This document shows positions 34,615 to 41,525 of a stretch of 45,865 nt of DNA, piece after piece. The notes beneath the pieces are model-generated. The model was not told the origin of the DNA. It ran no database searches and worked only from the letters and a program-made list of their open reading frames with translations. This DNA comes from JAPUME01 sp964605715 (lineage in GTDB: Bacteria > Acidobacteriota > Terriglobia > UBA7540 > JAPUME01). Position 1 is the first letter of the stretch. Every line of letters begins with the position of its first letter. The stretch is from positions 1-45,865 of the forward strand of contig CAZSDV010000010.1 of the NCBI GenBank assembly GCA_964605715.1. The letters are read 5' to 3'. Both the position numbers and the translations under genes were made by a program.

Positions 34615-35241
34615 TTGCGAATTTCAATAGTAAAAGAAGGATATTGGTATGGATTACCCCTGGTCTTAGTGGGGGGTGGCTTGTTGGGTTTTAAGCTGTA
34701 TGTTCCAGCAGTAGGCGTTTTAATTTTATCAGGATTATTGCTAAATTTTTTCCGTGACCCGGATCGAGCAATACCTTTTGATGTTGAATATCTGGTATCC
34801 CCCGCAGATGGTAAGATACAGGAAATTGTGGAAGAAGAATATGGTGGCCAGCGATGGCAAAGAATTAGTATTTTCATGTCCCCATTAGATGTGCACATTA
34901 ACCGCTCTCCAATAAAAGGTATAATTACCTCTGTTGAATATCAAAGGGGGAAGTTTTTGCCAGCCATGCGTCCTGATGCTTCACTAGAGAACGAACAGAA
35001 TATTATTAATATTTGTGGGGATAAGACTACGGTTATTGTTCGGCAAATCGCTGGGCTTGTGGCTCGAAGAATAGTTTTCTGGAAAAAAAAGGGAGACATT
35101 GTTGAGAAGGGTGAACGTTTTGGATTGATTAAGTTTAGCTCAAGAGTAGATGTTCTTTTAGAGCCTGGTATAGATATTATCGTAAAATCAGGGGACCGCC
35201 TCAAAGCTGGGAGCAGTATTCTTGCCATCAATCATCAATAA
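34615..35241 (+). CDS. psd: Phosphatidylserine decarboxylase, short (type II-like) form
   Basis: Decarboxylates phosphatidylserine to phosphatidylethanolamine at the inner membrane. The 208-residue length and N-terminal KEGYWYGLPLVLVGGGLLGF (membrane segment) followed by LNFFRDPDR, VSPADGKI and SIFMSPLDVHINRSPI fit the short Psd/archaetidylserine decarboxylase group. The self-processing site normally reads FGSR; here it is FSSR (174-177), so Ser176 would become the pyruvoyl group after cleavage between two serines. The start is a TTG, matching homologues that begin MRI.KEGY; no good ribosome binding site is visible. Its last 20 bases overlap pssA. Confidence 0.93.
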   Translation: MRISIVKEGYWYGLPLVLVGGGLLGFKLYVPAVGVLILSGLLLNFFRDPDRAIPFDVEYLVSPADGKIQEIVEEEYGGQRWQRISIFMSPLDVHINRSPIKGIITSVEYQRGKFLPAMRPDASLENEQNIINICGDKTTVIVRQIAGLVARRIVFWKKKGDIVEKGERFGLIKFSSRVDVLLEPGIDIIVKSGDRLKAGSSILAINHQ

Positions 35242-36076
35242 GAGTCCTCGGAGTCGTCCACAGCGACACATGGAGAAGGGCGTCGCTTTGCTGCCCAGCA
35301 TGTTTACTGTTGGAACTCTTGCCTGTGGGTTTTACTCCCTCCTTTTTACCTTACGCGGCGCACAATTATTGGTTTCAGGGATTACCGACGAAGCATCGGC
35401 TGCCGCCTTTGACAATGCGGCTAAGGCTATAGGATGGGCGGTAATCTTTGATGGGCTTGATGGACGAATTGCGCGTTTGGTTCGATCCACTTCGAGTTTT
35501 GGCCGCGAGTTTGACTCCTTGGCGGACGTGATTACTTTTGGATTAGCTCCATCCGTGCTTGCTTATTCTTGGGGAATGCGTTGGATGGAAATTGATTATG
35601 GGGTCAAATGGATCTATCACTTACAACCGTTAAGCTGGATTGTCTGTTTTGCTTTTGTTATATGCGGAGCAGGCCGTTTGGCACGGTTCAATCTCCAAAC
35701 CACCCGGCCGGAGACGGACCACCGGTTCTTTGTTGGGATTCCCATTCCTGCAGCTGCTGGTTTAGTGGCTGCTGTCGTGCATTGGACGAAGCTCCCTCTG
35801 AGTCATTGGGTTTCGGGGATTGCATGGCTTGGTGTTCTTTCCTTGCTGTCGTTTCTAATGGTAAGTCGTCTCCGCTACTACAGCTTTAAGTCGTTAGATT
35901 TGCGTCGCCGTAGACCGTACGCTATTTTTATATTTATTGGATTAATTGCATGGTCTATTTTTCTTTTTTCCGAACATGTCTTACTTTTTATTGCAGGTGC
36001 ATATATGCTATCGGGATTAGTATATCGAGCACCTTCCCGCTTTCAATCTATCCGGCCCGATTCCCAAGAAGCTTGA
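35222..36076 (+). CDS. pssA: CDP-diacylglycerol-serine O-phosphatidyltransferase
   Basis: Makes phosphatidylserine, the substrate of the preceding psd enzyme. The CDP-alcohol phosphotransferase motif is complete: DGLDGRIARLVRSTSSFGRE then FDSLADVITFGLAPS, with the two metal-binding Asp pairs. Several membrane helices follow (about residues 135-155, 175-195, 230-260). The start TTG at 35222 lies inside psd with GGAG eight bases upstream, so the genes are translationally coupled; an ATG at 35270 is possible but has no such site. The C-terminus RSRLRYYSFKSLDL... is typical of the Bacillus-type PssA family. Confidence 0.94.
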   Translation: MPSIINKSPRSRPQRHMEKGVALLPSMFTVGTLACGFYSLLFTLRGAQLLVSGITDEASAAAFDNAAKAIGWAVIFDGLDGRIARLVRSTSSFGREFDSLADVITFGLAPSVLAYSWGMRWMEIDYGVKWIYHLQPLSWIVCFAFVICGAGRLARFNLQTTRPETDHRFFVGIPIPAAAGLVAAVVHWTKLPLSHWVSGIAWLGVLSLLSFLMVSRLRYYSFKSLDLRRRRPYAIFIFIGLIAWSIFLFSEHVLLFIAGAYMLSGLVYRAPSRFQSIRPDSQEA

Positions 36077-36081
36077 ATTAA

Positions 36082-36651
36082 ATGAGACAATATATAGGCA
36101 AAGTATTCATGAATTCATTAAGGTATCAACTTAGTTTGTTGATGTTATTTTCGATAGCATTCGGCATTATTAATTTTTTAAATTGTGGTTATCGCATTGC
36201 AGGGAAGGGAAGTCGCCTTCCTGCAGAATTAAAATCTATCGCAGTTCCGGCTTTCAAGAATGAAACTCCTCGATTTCGGATTGAACAAAAAATATCTTCT
36301 GCCGTTACCCGTGAATTAATCCGCCGAACAGGTTTCGGAATTACTGCAATCAAAGATGGCGCTGATGCAGTTTTAAACGGGAAGGTAATCCGGGCAGGGT
36401 TTCGTGCGGTAGCCTTTGACCCAAACACTGGTCGAGCCACAACATTGCAAATGGAAATCATTGCAGGTGTAGAACTTGTAGAGAATGGCAGCGGAAAAGT
36501 ATTATTTTCTAATCCCCGGTATATTTTTCGTGAGCAATACCAAATTGATCCGAATATTGAAGTTCTTTTTGAAGAAGATGATGTTGCCCTTGATAGAATT
36601 TCCCGAGATTTAGCCCGAACCTTGGTGAGTGAGATCTTGGAAAACTTTTGA
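36082..36651 (+). CDS. lptE: LptE-like LPS-assembly lipoprotein
   Basis: A 189-residue lipoprotein resembling LptE, which plugs LptD and helps place lipopolysaccharide in the outer membrane. The lipobox is FLNCGY (Cys about 35), followed by GYRIAGKGSRLPAELKSIAVPAFKNET, a beta strand pattern shared by LptE-like proteins in many Gram-negatives. The body alternates strands and helices, with the late helix ALDRISRDLARTLVSEILENF. Starts at 36082 or at ATG 36109 both leave a usable signal. It lies five bases after pssA and 54 before holA, the latter a common lptE neighbour (as in E. coli lptE-holA). Confidence 0.85.
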   Translation: MRQYIGKVFMNSLRYQLSLLMLFSIAFGIINFLNCGYRIAGKGSRLPAELKSIAVPAFKNETPRFRIEQKISSAVTRELIRRTGFGITAIKDGADAVLNGKVIRAGFRAVAFDPNTGRATTLQMEIIAGVELVENGSGKVLFSNPRYIFREQYQIDPNIEVLFEEDDVALDRISRDLARTLVSEILENF

Positions 36652-36705
36652 CATTAACTAAATATCTACTTGTGAGTTATTTCATATTTATTAGTTAGTT
36701 TCTAA

Positions 36706-37695
36706 ATGACCCCTCGGCAATTTTTTGAACAATTACGTGATAATCAATGGTCCCCCGCGTATTTTTTTTGCGGCGAAGAAGGGTTTTTTCATGATCGCTG
36801 CAGAAAGGTTTTGCGCCGCTCAATTCCTGAGGATGCTCTTGGGTGGTGTTTTCATCCTGTTGATTTTAAAGCAGGTGAGATACCCCTATTGCTAGAACGT
36901 GCCTACCAGAAACCAATGATAGGACCAAGGAATATTTTTCTAATCCGTGACCTCATGGATTTTAATAATGTAGCAGAAGAAGATTTTATTGCCCTTAGGG
37001 AGTATCTAAAAAAGCCATCAATATATTCAACTCTTGTATTTATTGCTGGTGTTCCAGATCGACGTCGTCGTTTTATATCTCTTCTTCTAAAACAAACAGG
37101 AGTGGTTGAGATGAAGAGACTTAGGGGGGCCGCCTCTCTTCGTTGGATTTCAGAGATCCTCAAGAAAGATAAAATTCAAATTGATCCAAGGGCCGCTGAA
37201 ATATTGTCTAATAAATTAGATGGTGACTTGCTTAGAATTCAAAATGAACTAACGAAAATTTACCTAGCAAACCCGAAGGGTCATCAGATTACTGTTTCAG
37301 ACCTCTTAGATTTAACTTCAGTAGCAGATGGTTATGAAATAGACCTTTTTCTTTATGCGTTGGCAGGCAGAGAGGAAGAGGATGCAATTCGTTGCTTAGA
37401 CAATCTTCTGAGAAATAACGAGCCAGTGTTGCGGATTCTTTGGAATATGGCTCACTTGTTCCGCCAATCGTTATCTGCCGAGAAAAGACAAAGCACCTTC
37501 AAAGTTCACCCTAAGGATCAACATTCTGGTAAAAAACAACCAAATCAGATTATAGCAAGTAATTACTCGAAGAAGGAGCAGATGGAAATTTTGAAGTTCA
37601 TACACGACGCGGATTTGGATATCAAGTCTTCCTGGAAGGATATGCAGATTCGCTTGGAAAATTTAATCTGGCAAATTATGGATGCAAGATCTTAG
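36706..37695 (+). CDS. holA: DNA polymerase III, delta subunit
   Basis: Part of the clamp loader that opens the beta clamp and places it on DNA. The N-terminal MTPRQFFEQLRDNQWSPAYFFCGEEGFFHDRC is the typical opening, with FFCGEE as the degenerate P-loop. The middle DGDLLRIQNELTKIYL and the C-terminal helical collar ILWNMAHLFRQSL are also family marks. Length 329 fits. The lptE-holA order is common in Gram-negatives and supports both calls. It converges with rpsT, whose stop is 29 bases away. Confidence 0.94.
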   Translation: MTPRQFFEQLRDNQWSPAYFFCGEEGFFHDRCRKVLRRSIPEDALGWCFHPVDFKAGEIPLLLERAYQKPMIGPRNIFLIRDLMDFNNVAEEDFIALREYLKKPSIYSTLVFIAGVPDRRRRFISLLLKQTGVVEMKRLRGAASLRWISEILKKDKIQIDPRAAEILSNKLDGDLLRIQNELTKIYLANPKGHQITVSDLLDLTSVADGYEIDLFLYALAGREEEDAIRCLDNLLRNNEPVLRILWNMAHLFRQSLSAEKRQSTFKVHPKDQHSGKKQPNQIIASNYSKKEQMEILKFIHDADLDIKSSWKDMQIRLENLIWQIMDARS

Positions 37696-37724
37696 GGATT
37701 AATTGAACTTACCTAGGATCAGGG

Positions 37725-37988
37725 CTACGCGAGCGAATTTAGTTGACGTGTTAGGCGGGATTTATGTCGGTTAGCGGCGTTGGCCGGGATAATTCCCCTT
37801 CCTGCTGCTTTATCTAATAAGGGTAGTGTTTTTTTAAGCTGTTCCGTCGCTTTGGCCTTATCTTTCGTTTCCAGCAAGGAACGGACAAGGCGGATCTGGC
37901 GCCGAACTTGCGTGAGGTGTGAGCGCTTTATACGAGTCTTTTTTAGGGTTTGCTTGATTCGTTTTACTGCCGACACGTGTGTTGCCAT
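37725..37988 (-). CDS. rpsT: 30S ribosomal protein S20
   Basis: An 87-residue, Lys/Arg-rich helical ribosomal protein that binds 16S rRNA. The start MATHVSAVKRIKQTLKKTRI and the closing RGIIPANAANRHKSRLTRQL are S20 signatures. AAAGGAATA precedes the ATG. Convergent with holA, a frequent neighbour of rpsT in bacteria. No upstream autoregulatory RNA is recognisable. Confidence 0.95.
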   Translation of the reverse strand: MATHVSAVKRIKQTLKKTRIKRSHLTQVRRQIRLVRSLLETKDKAKATEQLKKTLPLLDKAAGRGIIPANAANRHKSRLTRQLNSLA

Positions 37989-38260
37989 ATGTTATTCCTT
38001 TCAGCAAGTGCTACCAGTCTAACGGGTCCAGTTGAAATCGTCAACTATGACCTAACCTGCCGAGAAACAGATCAATGCAACCAGGTGATTTTATTAAAAT
38101 TACCATAATGCATTTCTTAAATTTTACTGGACACCATAGGCATTGGGAAAATTGACGCTAGATGGACTTAATATTGATGGAGTGGCCGCAGTTGACGCAG
38201 AAGTACCCATATGGGCATAATGCTGAAGGATTTCATCCAAAAATTCGAGGCTAATCGAAT

Positions 38261-38794
38261 ATGGGAGAACCTGGAACGCATCCTCTCCGAGTACCTGTGC
38301 TGGTACTCAATGCTACTTACGAACCAATTAATGTAACGGGCGCTCGCCGGGCTGTATTACTCCTTCTTAAGGGAATTGCTATAACTGAGGAAGAAAATGG
38401 CACGCTACTTCATGCTGCCCGTTTTCAAATGCGCATCCCAAGCGTGATTCGTCTGATTGAATATCGAAAGATACCGAACCGCTCCCGCTCCCTTTCTCGC
38501 AAGAATATCCTTATGCGGGATCGTCATACCTGCCAGTTTTGTGGTCAAGTTTTTAGTCCATTGGATCTTACGCTTGACCATGTTATTCCCCGTTCACGGG
38601 GTGGTCGAGGGGACTGGGACAATCTTGTAACCTGCTGCCAGGCTTGCAATAATCACAAAGGGAATCGTCTTCCTGAGGAAGCTGGAGTGACGCTTCTACA
38701 TCAGCCACGGCCTTTTACACTCCATACCAGCCGACAGCTGATACGGTTGATGGGCCAATCTGAACGAAAATGGCGGAAGTACCTTTTTTACTAA
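38261..38794 (+). CDS. HNH endonuclease (chromosomal, ribonuclease-like group)
   Basis: A 177-residue protein with an N-terminal LRVPVLVLNATYEPINVTGARRAV domain and a C-terminal HNH nuclease: CQFCG (about 93-97), LDHVIPRSRGGRGDWDNLVTCC and QACNNHKGNR, giving two CxxC zinc ligands and the catalytic His. This architecture is widespread in bacterial chromosomes, not tied to phage or introns. Its substrate is unknown. No partner gene is adjacent; it stands alone between rpsT and the SDR gene. Confidence 0.88.
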   Translation: MGEPGTHPLRVPVLVLNATYEPINVTGARRAVLLLLKGIAITEEENGTLLHAARFQMRIPSVIRLIEYRKIPNRSRSLSRKNILMRDRHTCQFCGQVFSPLDLTLDHVIPRSRGGRGDWDNLVTCCQACNNHKGNRLPEEAGVTLLHQPRPFTLHTSRQLIRLMGQSERKWRKYLFY

Positions 38795-38827
38795 CCTCTC
38801 TTCTTGCTCTTTACTCCTTGAATAGTT

Positions 38828-39622
38828 TCAACCTCGAAAGCTCATTCCTCCCACGGGAGCCATCATCCCTCCGTCAACCTGGTAGGCTGCGCCAGACAGG
38901 AAAGAACCCTCCTCACTAGCAAGGAAGGCAATGAGCCTAGCTACTTCTTCGGGTTCACCCAATCGACCCAGTGCGTGTGCCTTTTTGCATATCTTTAAAA
39001 CCTCTTCGGAATCTCCTATACGAGATACTGCCCATCTCAACATGGGAGTATCGATTGCACCAGGACAGACACAAGTGGCACGGATATTCTTGTGTCCGTG
39101 ATCAATGGCTATGGATCTTGTAAGGCCAAGCACGCCGTGTTTACTTGTTACGTATGCAAGGGAGTCAGCCACTGCCCCTAGCGATTGTACGGATCCCACG
39201 TTAATAATAGACCCTCCTCCTTTTTGGATCATTCCAGGTAAAACATACTTTGACATTNNNNNNNNNNTCTTAAGATTTACACGCATGACTTCATCCCAGG
39301 TATCCTCAGAAGTAGAAACAGCAGTGCCGAAGCGTTGGATGCCTGCGCAGTTAACTAGCGTATCTACGTCACCAAGTGTGTTGTGGATATTATCAACTAC
39401 GCGCTTAGCATCCTTAAGCGAGGAGACGTCCGCTGGAAATGCTTGAGCGGTTCCCTTTGTATCATTCCGATCTGATATTTTACTTGCTGAGGATTTTGCT
39501 TTTTTGGCGTCAATGTCTACAACCGCAACGTTTGCGCCACGTTCAGAAAATATCTTACAACAGGCTTTACCAATGCCTGAACCACCGCCAGTAATTAGCA
39601 CAACTTTGGATTCAAATTGCAT
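38828..39622 (-). CDS. Short-chain dehydrogenase/reductase (FabG-like)
   Basis: A classical SDR of about 264 residues that reduces or oxidises a hydroxyl/keto group with NAD(P). The cofactor motif is LITGGGSGIGKAC (TGxxxGxG), NCAG is present, the catalytic Ser lies in INVGSVQSLG, and YVTSK carries the Tyr and Lys. The C-terminal ASEEGSFLSGAAYQVDGGMM is typical. Asp37 in VAVVDIDAKK, after the second strand, suggests NAD rather than NADP. Ten N at 39258-39267 fall before helix 4; four residues fit there exactly as in relatives, so the frame and size seem right. Substrate not assignable. Confidence 0.9.
   Translation of the reverse strand: MQFESKVVLITGGGSGIGKACCKIFSERGANVAVVDIDAKKAKSSASKISDRNDTKGTAQAFPADVSSLKDAKRVVDNIHNTLGDVDTLVNCAGIQRFGTAVSTSEDTWDEVMRVNLKXXXXMSKYVLPGMIQKGGGSIINVGSVQSLGAVADSLAYVTSKHGVLGLTRSIAIDHGHKNIRATCVCPGAIDTPMLRWAVSRIGDSEEVLKICKKAHALGRLGEPEEVARLIAFLASEEGSFLSGAAYQVDGGMMAPVGGMSFRG
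39258..39267. other. Assembly gap (10 N) inside the SDR gene
   Basis: Ten unknown bases. The reading frame is preserved, and the implied four residues between VNLK and MSKY match the spacing of related SDRs. Confidence 0.98.
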
Positions 39623-39776
39623 GCGGGCTATAGCTCCTCTTTAATAGTAATGTGGCATTTTATCATGGTGAAGAAACCAAGTTTGTTTTTTGTAAGGAGG
39701 CTAACTTAAATCAATAAGTTGGCTAAATAGATGCACGCTGTTATTATTAACAAAAAGGGAAGATTGGCTTCATGAT

Positions 39777-39869
39777 GGAGAGGTGGCCGAGGGGCCGAAG
39801 GCGGCGGTTTGCTAAACCGTTATCCTGTTAATAGCGGGATCATGGGTTCGAATCCCATCCTCTCCGCCA
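39777..39869 (+). tRNA. tRNA-Ser (anticodon GCU)
   Basis: A 93-base class II tRNA. The acceptor GGAGAGG pairs with CCTCTCC; the anticodon stem GCGGT/ACCGT holds the loop TTGCTAA with anticodon GCT; the long variable arm is followed by the T-arm ATGGG-TTCGAAT-CCCAT. The encoded CCA is at 39867-39869. With tRNA-Ser(UGA) at 18503 it covers UCN and AGY serine codons in part. Confidence 0.96.
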
Positions 39870-40050
39870 AAATCTACTGTCTGAATCTGCATATCTCAAA
39901 TTTGTTTCAATAAATTTTAGGTAGGTATGCCTGTTAAGGTTTGGTTTGGTATAAAAATAAGGCGTGTGATTTGCATGGAATCCATCCCTTGGAAATGGCC
40001 TATTGCAGTGGGTGATTTCTGGAGAACGAAGGAATTGGATGGGAAAATTC

Positions 40051-41523
40051 TTATGCGAGCAATTTTTCTACGACAACCCCTTCCACATCCGTAAGTCGAA
40101 AATCCCGACCTTGGAATCGAAAGGTTAACTTTTTATGGTCCAAGCCTAGAAGGTGAAGAATGGTTGCTTGTAGGTCGTGGACATGTACCTTGTCTTCGAT
40201 GACATGGAATCCAAGTTCATCTGTTTGACCCACCGTTTGACCTGCCTTAATGCCCCCACCAGCCATCCAGATTGAATAGGCGTTGGGGTGATGGTCTCGG
40301 CCTCGAAAAATGCTTGGATCATCAGGATCTTGAGCTTGCCCCATGGGCGTTCGTCCAAACTCCCCACCCCAGATAACTAACGTATCGTCAAGCATCCCAC
40401 GCTGCTTAAGGTCTTTAACTAAGGCGGCAGAAGCTTGATCTACATCCAAGCATGCTTGGTCAAGATTTGACGTGATTAGCTCATTTGTGGGAGATTGGCC
40501 GTGATGGTCCCATCCTTTGTGAAATACGTTTATAAAACGAACTCCGTTTTCCACCAATCGCCGAGCAAGTAGGCAGTTATTAGCGAACGACATCTCCCCT
40601 GGCTTGCAACCGTACATATCTAAAATATTTTGTGGTTCTCGTGTGATGTCACATATTTCAGGAGCCTCCATTTGCATTCTGTACGCTGTTTCGAAAGACG
40701 CAACTCGGGTCTGAATTTCTGGGTCGCCCATTACGTTGTAACGATGTTGGTTCATTTGATTAATGGCCACAATGGCATCCTGCTGCATTGATGAATTAAC
40801 CCCTTGAGGGTTTGAGAGATAAAGAATTGGGTCACCAATGTTTCTCAATACAACTCCTTGGTGAGTTGTTGGGAGAAACCCACTAGACCAACATGAGGCC
40901 CCGGCCTGGATCCCTGGATTCCAGGCTCGGCTAGTTGAGTGCAGAACTACGTATCCCGGAAGACCTTCCGCTTCAGCTCCGAGGCCGTATGTTATCCAAC
41001 CTCCCATGCTAGGCCTTCCTGGTCTCTCTGATCCTGTATATAAGAATAGTTGGGCTGGTGCATGATTAAACACATTAGTTTCCATTGATCGGATTAAACA
41101 TATTTCATCTGCGATGGAGCTTATATGAGGTAGGCATTCAGAAATCTCTAATCTTGATTGTCCATGACGGCGGAAAACTCGCTCTGTGCCTCGTAAGGGA
41201 GCTTCAGGTTTAATAAAAGCGTAGCGTTGTTCTCCCACCACTGATTTTGGGATGGGCCTGCCATGCATTTCAATAAGTTTTGGTTTGTAATCAAAAAGTT
41301 CAAGTTGACTGGGCCCTCCTGACATTCCTAGAAAAATCACGCTTTTAGCTTTGGCAGGGTAGTGAGGTTTTTTAGAGGCCATGGGGTTGATGGAGGAGGC
41401 AAAAAGATTTTCATTCATTAATCCTGTGAGCGCAAGGGTGCCTAACCCAGACCAACATTCCTGAAGAAAGTAGCGTCGGGTTCGATTTTTAAGCAGGCTA
41501 GCAGTTTGTAATTTAGTCCCCAT
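40051..41523 (-). CDS. Tat-exported DUF1501 protein, module B
   Basis: A DUF1501 protein of 490 residues, paralogous to the one at 10506. The Tat-like signal is NRTRRYFLQECWSGLGTLAL. Family motifs follow: SVIFLGMSGGPSQLELFDYKP, NHAPAQLFLYTGSERPGRPS, WGGEFGRTPMGQ and GRDHHPNAYSIWMAGGG, ending FRLTDVEGVVVEKLLA. I start at ATG 41523, two bases after the PSCyt/PSD1 stop; longer frames to 41598 overlap that gene and add a non-conserved leader. The tight spacing shows one transcript with the 41526-44090 gene. Function of the family is unproven. Confidence 0.9.
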   Translation of the reverse strand: MGTKLQTASLLKNRTRRYFLQECWSGLGTLALTGLMNENLFASSINPMASKKPHYPAKAKSVIFLGMSGGPSQLELFDYKPKLIEMHGRPIPKSVVGEQRYAFIKPEAPLRGTERVFRRHGQSRLEISECLPHISSIADEICLIRSMETNVFNHAPAQLFLYTGSERPGRPSMGGWITYGLGAEAEGLPGYVVLHSTSRAWNPGIQAGASCWSSGFLPTTHQGVVLRNIGDPILYLSNPQGVNSSMQQDAIVAINQMNQHRYNVMGDPEIQTRVASFETAYRMQMEAPEICDITREPQNILDMYGCKPGEMSFANNCLLARRLVENGVRFINVFHKGWDHHGQSPTNELITSNLDQACLDVDQASAALVKDLKQRGMLDDTLVIWGGEFGRTPMGQAQDPDDPSIFRGRDHHPNAYSIWMAGGGIKAGQTVGQTDELGFHVIEDKVHVHDLQATILHLLGLDHKKLTFRFQGRDFRLTDVEGVVVEKLLA

Positions 41524-41525
41524 TG

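Noticed and set aside
38261..38794. HNH gene as part of an anti-phage or restriction system
   Set aside because: No methylase or defence partner is adjacent, and this architecture is a common stand-alone chromosomal gene.
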